This document shows positions 9,843 through 21,500 of a DNA stretch of 64,000 nt, piece by piece (positions within the stretch are counted from its first letter, which is position 1; the number at the start of each line of letters is the position of its first letter). Source of the stretch: Cryptomeria japonica (lineage: Eukaryota > Streptophyta > Pinopsida > Cupressales > Cupressaceae); NCBI RefSeq assembly GCF_030272615.1, contig NC_081408.1, positions 203,588,191-203,652,190 on the forward strand, written 5' to 3'. The notes under the pieces were generated by a model. The model did not search any database. It saw nothing but the letters and a program-made list of their open reading frames with translations, and was not told the DNA's origin. The position numbers were made by a program, and so were the translations under genes.

Positions 9843-11125
9843 GTTTTTTCCTTGTCTCAATAAAGGGATGTGGATAGGGAAACCTTGATAGAGAAAATAA
9901 GGTTTTACAAATTATATGGAGCATCTCAACAATCAATACCAGTTTTTGGAGTTACAGGGCATATTAAAAGAAGAAATTGATGTATTTAAGTAACCATTAT
10001 GAAAAATAAGGAAGCATACAAAGGGTACATAAACTGTTTAATAGAAGGCCCTTGGAATGCAATGACTATCGGTTATACACAAAATGGATTTTTTAGACGA
10101 ACTTTAGACCTTTAAATAAAATGCAATTGGCTAGTGGAAAGTCAATCACGAAAACCTCCCCTAGCAATTATAGAATTTGTTTGGATCAAGATAACACATC
10201 CATCAAATCACAAAGGCTTTGATAATTTTATCAAATATTGTAGTTGAAACTACCTGAGTAAACATGTATGTGAAATATGAAAATGTAAATAAGGAACATG
10301 AGTTATTTGATGAAATACTCGATAAATCTATGATCTGGAAGAAAATAAAATTTGTAGTTTATACAAAGAATGGATTTGCAGAAAAATATTTAGTTACTAA
10401 AGGCAAGTGGTAGGTGTAAAACTGAATTACTCAACCTTTTTCTATATCATCACAACTTGTTTAAAGTTGTAGATTACTATGTGAAGGACTACTGGAATTT
10501 TTAAAGTAACATATTGTATAAGAAAATTCATGTAAGTGTGCTAAGAATTTGGGTTGTTCAGGATACATAGTTTGATTAAGGGATATAGATAAAAAAAGTA
10601 TTGCATTGTATTAAGTTTAGGTGATAAGAAATATGTAGAGAAATCCAAAAGCGAAGATTGAAAATTAAGCATCATACAAAAGAGGCATCGATGTGGTAGG
10701 GTCGATAGTTTATTAGTGTCATATAATGACGAAGAAGGAAAGAGAGGTTAGTATATGCCTAATAGAGGAGATGCATCAATTGGGAAGAGTATGATGTCTT
10801 CTTGCACTCAATAAGTGGAGATGTGTGTTCAATGAATGAATGGTGAGAAGAAGCATTATAGTTGCAGACTAACAAACCATTATTTGGTTTGTCAAAGTTT
10901 AGAAGAAAGAGAAATGTCTGTGAGGGTAAGTCTAATTAGAGAAGAAAATTTAAGGCCGATGTCTACTAATGTGTGTTTGTACAGTTGATAGGAATTAAAT
11001 TAAATTTAATTTTTTTAACCTCGAATTATAAATTGTGAGGTTTAATTCAAAGAGTAGAGAGTATCTTCTCATGTAAGTTTGTTTTTTGTATCTAGAAGGG
11101 AATTTCTCCTTACATCAAATGTTAT
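9840..11125 (+). repeat. direct repeat unit A (~1.3 kb) with PPR pseudogene
   Basis: This unit recurs at about 12668-13990 in the same orientation. Matching landmarks are CTCAATAAAGGGATGTGG / CTCAAGGAAGGGATGTGG, AAATATGTAGAGAAA, CATTATTTGGTT, and AATGTCTACTAATGTGTGT / AATGTCTATTAATGTGTGT. Identity is patchy, with many small indels, so the duplication is old. The two copies are ~2.83 kb apart start to start. They could be two arms of a tandem duplication or LTR-like ends of an unknown element. Both begin near TG and end near CA, but I see no primer-binding site. Confidence 0.7.
10005..10485 (+). pseudogene. PPR protein pseudogene fragment (copy A)
   Basis: With frame corrections the plus strand reads GSIQRVHKLFNR, WNAMTIGYTQNGFF, YVKYENVNKEHELFDEIL and VVYTKNGFAEKYL. 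These follow the plant PLS-type PPR pattern YAKCGSIE-A-KLFD-MP-RNVVSWNAMI-GYAQNG. About two to three 35-residue repeats are covered. Frameshifts and stops occur between every block. PPR proteins act in organelle RNA editing and processing; this fragment cannot. Confidence 0.72.
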
Positions 11126-12667
11126 TTGAGAAAGATATTCTAAGTGCATAAGAAGAGTGTTTAATATGAGGCAAGATCTGCCAGGACCTATTGGTGAAGT
11201 GAAGTAATAGTGTTGTCTCAAACATTCGAGAGAATTATTGTAGGTGTGTGTGTAGTCCTAATAAATTGAGAGTTGAGAGGGACACCATGAGAGAGACTTA
11301 AAAGTGTTAAGTGGTGAGAGTTTGAGAAGAGCTCAAGAGATTGGGGTAAGTCTTGAGAAGTCTTGCAATGGTGAAAGCTAGAAAGACATGAAGCTATTCA
11401 TGGAAAAAAAAAAGTGAGGGTTTGTGATTGGTTGGGTTTTGACAATCCCAATGTTGGAGAAGGGGAGAAAGAAGAGATGGAAGATTTTAGTTGAAAGGGA
11501 AGTGCATAAATTAAGGCAACAGGCACGAGATTCTTTGGGGGGGCCATAGTGAGAGATGAGAAAGAAGAAAGAGGAAAGAGAAGTTGTAATAGCAACATTC
11601 TTGGATGCAAGCATACAAATAATTTGCAGCATGGGAGAAATGTCCTTTGGAATATGTGGATGCAAAAAATAAGAATAAGGTTGAAATAGAGTTTTCAGTG
11701 GTGCACAAAGGTCTAGTATTTATTGAGGAGCTCAATGAAGAGAAAGAGTTCCTTGAGGAAGATCTTGAGAGGATTGAACTTTTGTTTAGTGCATTAGTGG
11801 AGAGATAAGTGAGAGAAACCCACACAAATAAAGAGAAAAGAGAGAAGAGCATGGTCACAAAAACCCATTAATTAGTGAATGAAACTAGAGCTTGTGAAGA
11901 AGGTGATGGTATGTGATTGGTTGAGATGGTTAAATGTGAAGAATCTCAAAAGGTAAGGGTTCTAGTGAAGGTATTTGTTGTTTTTTCTGAGCTTTGTTAA
12001 AATGAGATAAATAGTGATGTGTTATTGCAAATAGACATTGAATATGAGTATGTAGAAGTCAAAGAGAGAGAGAGAAAGTGGATGTTGTAGGTTTATATAG
12101 GGACATGTTGTGTTTTCATGTGGAAATAGTAGATGATGCTCCTAGTGAGATTTGGTGGAGGTAGTTAGTAATCGGTGGATCAAAATCATGAAAGAGGAGA
12201 TGAGTGAAGATGTTATTTGATGAAGGAGGCTATAAAATGTTCAGTTATATCCCACAAAGGAGAATTGAAGAGGAAAAGGTCATTGAAAAAGGAGAATGGT
12301 GTACAGTGGATGTGAGTCCATGAGGGTGAAGAGGAGAATGATGCATACTTGGTGGAGGAAAGGAAGAATCCTACCTAAGTGCTAAAAGAGGTGGAAGAAG
12401 AGTTGAATATGTCTACATTAGTAATGGAGTATAAATATAGGTTGCTAGCAACCTGAAAGAGTAGTGAAATTGCTCCTATCCATTTTGTGAATTCTACTAA
12501 AAAATGTTTCCTACTTGGCATGTCTAATGCAAAATAATTTAAGTTAATTAGTGATTTTGCATCACCCAAAAAAATTATTAGGTTTGTTTTCTTCAGTTTT
12601 GATGTGTTTGCTGGTCTCACAACATCTTACCTAGTCTCAAGTCGAAAGGAAAAGAATACACAATAAA
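11126..12667. other. purine-rich spacer between repeats A and B
   Basis: The plus strand is strikingly G+A-rich from ~11230 to ~12380 (GAGAGAGAGAAAG-type runs). The minus-strand open stretches here are Ser/Leu/Phe-rich by-products of that composition, and I do not accept them as genes. No transposon domain was recognised. Confidence 0.45.
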
Positions 12668-13990
12668 TACATATGTTTTTCCTTATCTCAAGGAAGGGAT
12701 GTGGCCAAGTTTACCTCGATAGAGAAAATGAGGTTTTATAGATGCTAGGGAGCATCTCACCAATGGGGGCCAATTTCTTGAGTTGCAAGGCACATTAGAA
12801 GAATCACTTACTGTGTGTATGTAGTAGCATATGAAAACTAAGGAAGCATAGACAAGGAACACAAACCATCTTATAAAAGGCTCTTGGAATGTAATAACTA
12901 CTAGTTATACAAAACATTGATTCATTAGAGAAGCTTAAGAACATTGAATAAAATTCAATCATCTCTAGTGGAATTCAATTACACAAGCTCCCCTAGTAAT
13001 CATGCCACCTATTTTGATCAAACTAAGACATCCTTAAAATCACAAAGGATTTCATAATTTTTATCAAATGCTATAGTCACAATAGCTTGAGAAGACATGT
13101 ATGTGAAATGTAGAAATGCAAATAGGGAAAATATTACATAAGTTATTTAACCAAGTTCCCAATCAAGAAATGATGGAACACAAAGATTGCAAATTATGCA
13201 TAGAATGGATTTGTAAAAAGTGCTTTAGTTTCTTTTAGGCAAGTGGCATGTGTAAAACCAAATTTCCCAACCTTTGTCAGCATCCTCAGGCTTGTTAAAA
13301 GTTGCATATTACTATTTGGAAAACTAGTAGAATTTGCAAAGAAGCATAGTGCATATGAAAAGAGGACTATGTGTCATAAAAATGCTAATAGTTGAGGATA
13401 CGTAGGGGTATTAAGAGAAAAGGTAAAAAGAGTTCTACATTGCATTAAGTGGATGCAACAAGAAATATGTAGAGAAAGCCAAGAGGGTGAATTGAAGATT
13501 AAGAAACATACAAGAGAGGCATTGAAGAGATTGGGAAATAGTTTATTAGTGTGATATAAGGAGGAAGGGAGGTAATGTAGCATAGTGTGTGGGTAATAGA
13601 GTAGAGGCACTAAATAGGAAGAGTAGAAAGTATGGTTTCATTAACGAAAAGGAGATTTATGAGATGAATGGGAAACAAGAAGAAATAATATAGTTGCAAA
13701 TTAAAGACCCATTATTTGGTTAATGATTGAAGATTAGTGTTGGAGGGAGTTAGATAGAAGAGAAATGCATGTGAGAGTAAGTATAAGTAGAGAGGTTAAC
13801 TGAAAGCCAATGTCTATTAATGTGTGTGTGAAGGGTTGATAGGAATTAAGTTTTTTTTCTTGTTTCAACCTTAAATCAGAAATTTTGAAGTTCATTTTGA
13901 AGAGAAAAGAGTATTTGCTTGTGTATGCTTGTGTTGTATGTTTTGTGTTTGACTATTCCAGGAGATTTTCTTCTTGAATCAATGCATAAA
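12668..13990 (+). repeat. direct repeat unit B with PPR pseudogene
   Basis: This is the second copy of the 9840-11125 unit, starting at TGTTTTTCCTTATCTCAAGG and fading out near AATCAATGCATAAAC. The landmark order is the same as in unit A. It has diverged independently and carries its own broken PPR frame. Confidence 0.7.
12845..13310 (+). pseudogene. PPR protein pseudogene fragment (copy B)
   Basis: This is the parallel of the copy A fragment: the GSIDKEHKP and LECNNY segments replace GSIQRVHKLF and LECNDY. Near 13200-13300 come a NGFVKSAL-like block and FPTFVSILRLVK, close to the PPR phrase F-SVL-AC. Copy B keeps F-TFVSIL where copy A has more stops, and lacks other parts. The two decayed separately from one PPR ancestor. 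Confidence 0.62.
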
Positions 13991-14504
13991 CTAAAATCCC
14001 AAACCAATATTATTAATTAGAGGATATATTTAACAATATTTGAATTTAAACCTAAAGGAAAGCTAAATATTGCGTATGATTATTTTCTCCTTTTGTGTTT
14101 GATTTGATTTAATATGAATATGTCATAATTACATAAAAAAATAAAAAATGGATAATATTCAACATAAACACAAAGATATGGAACTCAATCTCAAATCAAA
14201 GGTACAAATCTACAAAGTAGATGTAGAAAGGAACATATCACTAAAGTTTTAAGCTGAAATTGTTGATCAAGTGTTCTAGGTGCCCTAAACCTGAAGGTTC
14301 TTTTTTCAACTACAACTTTGAATTCTAGATCAATATGTTTTGTCGATCATTTAATTGAAAACTTACCAAAAAGTGTTAGTAATGTATGTAAATCGACTTT
14401 GACCAAGGTTTTTTCTTAATCAAAGTCAAAAACTATTTGTCTCTAGCTTCTCTCTAAAAACCTACAAATTTCTACTATCATATCCATAACCTACACACAG
14501 AGAA
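13991..14504. other. no gene seen
   Basis: AT-rich sequence between repeat unit B and the start of the duplicated gene region. Nothing recognisable. Confidence 0.45.
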
Positions 14505-16299
14505 GAGGGGGAAATGGTTGTACATTGAATAGGTACATGCCTAATCAAACCCCATGTTCATCTTTCTACCTCCATAATATGTATGATGATGAAAAAGATA
14601 GATTATCCTTGGTAGGGAGAAGGATAAATATGAAATGAGATGTTGATTTGACAAGACTATACCATAGGATTAATAATGGTGGTGATTCAATTCTCTTTAA
14701 AAAGGTACTCCAAGTTTTGATACAATAATAGAAAAAATCATAAGAAAATCCATAAAACATTCTTGAAGATAATTTGTTGTGTCTTGAAGCTCCTTGTACT
14801 GAGATTTATCTTCAATGAAGGAATTAGGACTTGAAATGAAATTTCTATATGATAAAATTAATTATAGATTATACCTTTATATAGGGTTCACAATGTATTT
14901 CAACATTTATGCCAACTTCCCATGGTCATATCAAAATATTGGAATCAGCTTATAAATGGCAAGAATTGAACCTCACAAACATTTTATTTCGAGACCTTTT
15001 TGGAATGACTATGCAAGTAGATGCCAAACTCGTAGGAGTAGGGTGTAGGGTGCTAGGCATCATGATTTACCTTGAAATGAGCAAACTAAAGATATTAACA
15101 TTTCTCAAGTGAACAATTACTTAATCTATAATCTTATATTCAAGTGTATTCAACACTCTTATACAAATAATAAGATCTATCTTATTTTTAATTCAATTTG
15201 AAAAACTACCAACACATAATTTGAAAAGGAAATAAATTTAACATACTTTTGATTGTGATATTATTTATTTTAAACACTCTTTAGATAACAACCACTTTTA
15301 ACATTACTGATATAAATGTCATATAAGACTAAATTCAAAGAAATATTATATGTAAGCTTCACTTTATTAATATAATTGACTTGGTGATGCATTCAGTATA
15401 AGAATATATTCCTTTGTAACTATTTTAATAATATGAGGTTGACAGCCAAATTTAAGGTAACCCTTTAGTAGACAAAATCTATTACAATATGCTCTTTATA
15501 TATTCTATTGGAAAATGTATCCAATCATTTGTTAATTGACATAAGATATTATATTAGTAAATAGGTACTATAATCTAGTCAATGCATTTGGTGTTTAAAT
15601 AGAGATTTAAGTCCTCACGATTAAAGCACATATGTTTACCACAATAGAAAATCTTTACAAACAATTCTTAAAAATATATATGTGTTTGTTCTTTTATACA
15701 AATCTTGAGGAATATTTTTAAACATTATGTAGGATAAGAGAATGCCTTTTTGATTGTTGTGTCCACCACAACTACTTTTTTTTTGGATAAGATAAATAAA
15801 AGCTATTCAACTTTATTAAATCTTTCTTCTTTCCTCGTAATTCTTTAAGCCTAGATAACTCATGATATTTTTACCTCTGTCATCTATATATGCATTAAAT
15901 AGAGAGGCTTCATATTTTCTTCTCAACAATGGAAAACTATAGAGAAGAATAGTTGCACTATGTGCTTAGGCTTGGGAACTTGTAGATATCATCCATGTGC
16001 ACAGAAAAAACTAGTGTTGAATCTATTATATCTCTTGAATTTTTTGTGTTGTATATTTTTAAATGAAAAATAGTTTTCCTATATATAGACTTTCAATTAT
16101 TTTCTATGACGTACACTGTTCTATTATTGCTCTACATTACACATTGCTAATAATAATAATTTTGATATCAATGAGCTTTTGACATAGTAGTTTCTTATTG
16201 AAAAATTATAATTTTTTTTAAGTGATGTTGAGTTCAATTTTGATTCATAGCAATTATAAGTGCAACAAGTATATTAGATAAATAAAATACAAAAAAAAT
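14505..16299 (+). repeat. old tandem copy 1 of the host-gene locus, 5' part
   Basis: Collinear with 40458-42180 (copy 2). Shared landmarks are CATGTTCAT, GAAATGAGATGTTGATTTGA, TTGAAGCTCCTTGTAC, TCTTCAATGAAGGAATTAGG, TTAACATTTCTCAAGTGAAC and GACAGCCAAATTTAA. It contains the promoter and first-exon region of the gene that is better preserved in copy 2. Copy 1 has lost ~65 bp between its TATA-like region and the start codon. The copy resumes after each inserted element at 17984, 28311 and 33943. Confidence 0.88.
15929..16005 (+). pseudogene. dead copy of exon 1 of the host gene
   Basis: Aligned with exon 1 of the gene at 41936. It starts ATGGAAAACTATAGAGAAGA and hits TAG at 15950-15952, after only seven codons. 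A ~23-bp deletion relative to copy 2 removes the HGGVPE coding part. The downstream CLGLGTCRYHPC portion is still recognisable, out of frame with the ATG. Confidence 0.85.
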
Positions 16300-17983
16300 G
16301 AACCCTAATATATTATTTTTGATAAAGATAAACGAGTTTGACAGGGACCCGAAACCCAAAATTTTATAGACCAAGGCCAGTAGCCAAACAAACATTAAAC
16401 ATAAGTGAAATAGGGGATAAACCCCACAGAGACCCAAAGCCAAAAACAACATGGAAAAACCCCAAAAAACAAGAGAAAGCACTCAATTGAGAGAGTGCAC
16501 CAGTTCAAAATTCTTCTGAATAATCTTCTTGTTGATTTTCTCCAGATCCTCCATGATGAATCTAGAGGTACATTGGTTCTGGCTATGGCTCCTAGTCCTA
16601 GTACAGGGACCCGAGATAGTCTTCCCTCCAGCAACACTCTTGCCACCCTCTGAAGCATTCTTTTTTTGGTTTTCTCCCAAGGGAGGATCATTGGCTGTGG
16701 GTTTGGTTCTATAGTTTGCAATCATGGCATTGATTTTTTTCAAACCCTCAGTGTTGTTACTCATCACCTCCCTACTGATATCCAGCAGATTATTTAGGTT
16801 GTCTTTGATGTCAAAACATACTCTTCCATCTTATCAATTCTGCGCTCATGGTTGATCTTCGTAGTTTCGACATCATGAGACAATTTCTGAGTCAAGCTCA
16901 TGAGCTTCTCAGTTTTACTAGGCCCAGGGGACTCTGTGAAAGTATCAATGCAATCCTTAATCCCATCTTTTAGGGTTCCAATTTCTTTAACAACCCACCT
17001 CCAGTAGCTCTCCTAGCCCCTAGTGACTTCCATATTGATGGGGATGTCTAACATAATCTCGTGCTCCTTGTCTTTGGAACCACTTGAATTGGTCTATTTC
17101 ATTTTCTTCCTGATGGGTGGCTCCACATTTTGCATTTTCCTGCTACTGGACTTAAACTTTCTTGTTGCCCACCTTGGTGGATTATTTTTCCTACTGTTGT
17201 TAGTTCCAAGGGTCACCATAGGCTCCCCTTCTTTCTCTGGTATATACTCAGGGTCCCTTAAATCCTTGATATCATGCCAATCAAGGGAAGTGCGTCCTCA
17301 TCCATCTTCATATCAAAAACAAACAGCACATTAGGGTTAGACAAAGAAATGTGGGTTTTATCCCACCATCAGAGATTTCCTCCTGGAGCTCCTTATTCTT
17401 CTGCCACTTATCATTGGTTGTGGGTGCATGCCTATTCTTGTCACCACCCATTTTGTTGCACATGCAATCTAGAAAACTGCAAACTAGTTGAAAAACTAGA
17501 AATAGGGCAAGCTGAAGTTTCTAGAGCTTCTCAAAGTGGTAATAATTTGAAATGCCTTCCCAATGATGCCCATCCCATCATAATCTATCATCATTAAATT
17601 CATTTGTAAGACCAAAGATATCGACATCATTTCTTGCAAGGTTGCAGAGAGTTTTCGGGAAGGTTTCCCTTCCTCTCCACCATCTAACCGCCATGTTTTC
17701 AATAGCCAAGTTGGCAACATGATCCGCCAATTTATTTCCTTCTCAAAAAATGTGTGAAATCTTGATATCCTCCAGACCGGCAATCATTTCAGTACAATCC
17801 TTAATCAAGTTCAAAATAGTCCAACTTGGCTCCGTACTACCCCTGATGCACTTCACAATGTTGAGCGAGTCACTTTCCAACTAGACCTGTCTAAAACCTT
17901 CCTTGCTCGCCATGTGTAGCCCTATGTAGGCAGCGCTAGCCTCCGCATAATGGTTAGTCTGGGTGCCCGAACCCTAATATATT
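16300..17983 (-). mobile_element. LINE (L1-type) insertion A, 5'-truncated
   Basis: Flanked by a perfect 15-bp target duplication, GAACCCTAATATATT, at 16300-16314 and 17969-17983. The minus-strand element ends in TTTATCTTTATCAAAAATAA, a typical plant L1 tail. Its truncated 5' end lies inside the RNase H domain. The ~1.3 kb after RNase H is unusually long for a 3' UTR and reads in places as charged, coiled-coil-like residues. It inserted into an intron of copy 1 of the host gene. Confidence 0.9.
17640..17960 (-). pseudogene. LINE RNase H domain (RVT_3) of insertion A
   Basis: The minus strand reads EASAAYIGLHMASKEGF, then LESDSLNIVKCI, PSWTILNLIKDC, and EGNKLADHVANLAIE. This is the plant L1 RNase H layout with the catalytic E, D and C-terminal D neighbourhoods visible. 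Two stops interrupt it. One is TAG at 17881-17883 before LESDS. The other is TGA at 17743-17745, exactly where the conserved Arg of REGN should be. Confidence 0.88.
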
Positions 17984-18300
17984 GTTATATCTAATTATGT
18001 TTATTAGTTTTCTTTAAAAAAAATTTACTTTCTATTAGTTTTTGAATAATGTTAAGTGCAATCCTATCATATTTTTAATTTTATTGATAATTATAATTGT
18101 TTTACAGATTATAGTTATTAATAATAATTAGGACTAAATTTTTTATTTAATTAATAACTATTACATTAAAATTGAACAATTATTTTAATTAAAATAAATA
18201 ATTTAAAAAAATAATAATAATTATAAATTAGAAAAAAATATAAATTAAAACCAAGAATATAATGTGTGATTGTTTATAAAGTTATAGCTAAATGGCATCC
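17984..18300. other. AT-rich intron remnant of copy 1
   Basis: Very AT-rich, with no coding potential. It continues the copy 1 locus after LINE insertion A. Confidence 0.5.
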
Positions 18301-18339
18301 TTGTCCCTTTCTTTATTATAAACCATTCCTTGCAATATT

Positions 18340-19204
18340 TTTTCAGCTTGAATCCTATCATCGCTATTTCGCACCTTACTTAACTTAGAAGAATATGAAT
18401 CCCACGAATTAGCGATAACACATTATAAACTCTATCTCCCTTATCGCTATTTCACAACTTGTTCATTACTATACTCCTTTTCTCAATACCTCGCTATCAG
18501 GGATGTGTTATCGCCATTTTCTCAAAGGAGTTTGGTTTCATATTTATGCAATATGTGAACAAAATAGATGTGCTGAAAATGCCTTATTAACTTCCAAATG
18601 GATGCATATGGCAGGTGTTCAAGTTGATTACAGAAGCTTACAAAATTGATTTGTTAAACAGGCTTTGAAACCATTCAAGAGAATGCAAATGGTATATCTG
18701 AAGCCAAACTCCACCCCCTCTGTGAACATTACACGTTCCTTTGGTAATATTATCACTGACTATAATAAATACACTAAACTCAAGAATGGATTTGTTGAAA
18801 TTCCTTAAATTTTCAACTGAATATAGTTCACGACATCCTCTTATGCATATAATAGGTGATGCTAGATAAAAAAATTTGAAGGGGTGGATCCAAGGAGAAG
18901 GAGGATTTGAGTATAAATAAGCTATTCTTATAAGGGATATTCTAGAAGCGAAAGAAAGTGGCTTCTCTCATCCCTTCTTTAGAGACTTTCAAATAAATAC
19001 AATTGGTAGGCGTAGAGCCACATTTTAGGATATTTTCTCGAGGTTGCTATAATTCATAGAGAAATAGTATAAAGATGGTAACGAAATGTGCAAAAGCGTA
19101 AAACCCTAAATTTAGACCATACATTTAGGGTCTCCATATTTTGAAAGCTTTCATACGGATTTATAATATGGAAGAAAATAATCAAAATTAAATATGGTTA
19201 AATT
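18340..19204 (+). pseudogene. PPR-like pseudogene fragment and flank
   Basis: The part near 18540-18720 reads ALLTSKWMHMAGVQVDYRSL, then QALKPFKRMQMVYLKPNSTP. This resembles the PPR phrase ALE-F--MQ-AGVKPNS-TF. Upstream, the motif ATCGCTATTTCGCA-like recurs (18360, 18455, 18500). The remainder to 19204 is undetermined. This fragment is less certain than the two PPR copies at 10 and 13 kb, and is a different part of such a gene. Confidence 0.42.
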
Positions 19205-19640
19205 TTCAAAGAAAGTAAATTTTTTTTTTTTTGATCGGTCGAAGCCAAGAATTTTTATTAATCATAATTTAAAGCTTACAACACTCCACTCGTGTGGGCA
19301 TCGATAGGAAAGAGTGGAGGCGAGAAAACTTAAGGCCTTGCCCGGGACCATAGTCCAGAAAGTTTCTACAGTTATTACAAATATGAACAAATTTTGAACA
19401 ATACAGTAGCCCCCCTAGCTGAGGGTGAACATATGGGAAGATATTTTCTTTCCCTTACAAGCCCTTATTACCATTTGCAATTATCATTGATCTCCTTGTG
19501 CCCTCAGTTTGACCATTGGTTGCATGTTATTTGTAGCCTATTTAGCATAGCTGTCATCCTTTCACTTATTAAAGATGGCCTCGCTCCTCCTGTAAGGTTA
19601 GTTTTCAAAACACTTGCCAAGCTTGTTAGTAATATTTAAT
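19205..19640 (-). mobile_element. LINE 3'-tail fragment
   Basis: A run of T at ~19210-19222 on the plus strand is followed by GATCGGTCGAAGCCAAGAAT and TTTTTATTAATC. On the minus strand this reads as an L1-type 3' end running into poly(A). No coding domain remains and no target duplication was found. The right border is approximate. Confidence 0.55.
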
Positions 19641-19726
19641 AAAAATTTGTCTTCCATACAAGGATAATTCCACAGCAATTGGAACTATCAATCAAAACCT
19701 CACACAGAGAGATGTAAATAGAAAAT

Positions 19727-21500
19727 GATTTATTGAGAAGACTTAGGCCTCGATGAACTTCAAAAGGGACTAATCGGAAGCACTATTTCCATCCATAGAG
19801 GTATGTTGAAGAAACCAAAGGAGCTTTCATCGGTGAAGCAAGGTTGTCGAAGAAACTATGGTATTGGTAGGACATGTAAACATTTCACCGAAGGGGATAG
19901 TTCTACCAAAACAATGAGATCGAAGAAACTAGGGAAGGTTTCATCGATAGGAATTTTCGAGAGAAGAAGGGTGTCAAAGAGATACTGAAGCTATTGAGTG
20001 ACAATGATAGTTTCATCGAAAGACAAAAGGTCGATAAAACATAAGAGATATTTTATCGAAAACATGCCACCGGTAAAAAACATAGTCGAAGGAAGATATT
20101 ATTCTTTCACTAACATAAGGAATTTCATCGATGCCAGTGCAGAAGCTATATAATGAGGAGCCTATATTAATAAACATAAAGATCGATAAGATGGTTGTCA
20201 ATTCCTATCGAAAACAGGGTTTCGATGAACCAATGGAGGATTACATCGACACGAACACGTAAGGAAAAGCTTTCAATGAATATAAGGAGATCGATGAAAA
20301 TGCAAGCTTATTGACGATAATGATGGTTTCATCGAAACAAAGGTAACATCGATGAAATAAAGGTACACACTAACATCTCATCGAAATGACTAGTTTTACC
20401 GAAATGGTACACCTGTTGTATTGAAGAAACCTATCGATGTTTCATCGATGAGATGATTTATTGAAGAGACTTAGGCCTCAGTGAACTTCAAAAGGGACTT
20501 ATCGAAAGAACTATTTTCATCGATAGAGGGTATGTCGAAGAAACCAAAGGAGGTTTTGTCGATGAAACAAGGTTGTTGAAGAAACTACGGTATTGGTAGG
20601 ACATGTAAAAAATTCACCGAAGGAGATAGTTCTACTGAAACAATGAGATCAAAGAAACTGGGGAAGGTTTCATCAATAGGATTTTTTGAGAGAAGAATGG
20701 TGTCGAAGAGATACTAAAGTTATTGACCAACCGTGATAGTTCCATCGAAAGACAAAAGGTCGATAAAACATAAGAGATTTTTCATCAAAAACATACCATC
20801 GGTAAAAACAAAAAGTCAAAGGAAGGTATTATTCTTCCACCGACATAAGAAATTTCATCGATGCAAATGCAAAAGCTAGATAATGAGGAACCATTATCGA
20901 TAAACTTAAAGATCGATAAGATGGTTTGGATTCTTATCAAAAAATAGGGTTTTGATGAACCGAAGGAGGATTACATCGAAACAGACACGTAAGGTAAAGC
21001 TTTCGATTAAAATAAGGAGATCGATGAAACCACAAAGCTCATTTACAATAACGATGGTTTCATCGAAACAATGGTAACATCGATGAAACAAAGGTTCTCA
21101 CTAACCTCTCACCGAAATGTTTAATTTTACCGAAATGGTACACGTGTTGTTTCGAAGACATGCCATCGGTAAAAACAAAAGGTTGAAGGAAGATATTAAT
21201 CTTTCATCGACATAAGGAATTTCATTGATGCCAAAGCAAAATCTGAATAATGAGGATCCATAATCGATAAACTTAAAGAATGAAAAGGCGGTTGTGAAAC
21301 GCAACGACAAAAGGATACCTATCAAAAATAGGGTTTCGATGAACCAATGGAGCATTACAATGATGAACACAAAAGGTGAAAGTTTTGGTGAAAATGAGGA
21401 GATCGATGAAACCACAAGGCTCATTAACGAAAACAATGGTTTCATTGAAACAAAGGTAACTTTGATAAAACATGACATTTTGAAGGGAGATAAAGTGATG
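19727..21500. repeat. tandem repeat, 728-bp unit, ~2.5 copies, rich in TTTCATCGA
   Basis: Unit 1 starts at 19727 and unit 2 at 20455, both with GATTTATTGA-AAGACTTAGGC. At ~21149 a partial third unit begins in mid-unit (ACATGCCATCGGTAAAAAC matches ~20063 and ~20800). Inside each unit the palindrome-related words TTTCATCGA and ATCGATGAAA recur about every 40-80 bp, many mutated to TTTCATCAA or TTTCATTGA. There is no coding frame. It may be satellite-like DNA or an internal repeat of an unknown retroelement. Confidence 0.85.

Noticed and set aside
11378-11858. Overlapping minus-strand frames of 70-115 codons
   Set aside because: Ser/Leu/Phe-rich products of the purine-rich plus strand; no motif, no start context, mutually overlapping.
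16529-17597. Plus-strand frames over LINE A
   Set aside because: Antisense to a LINE 3' region; hydrophobic composition only, no domain.
19727-21500. CRISPR-like or short-repeat array
   Set aside because: The repeated word TTTCATCGA has irregular spacing and variable flanks and sits in a 728-bp tandem unit in plant DNA; no leader, no cas genes.
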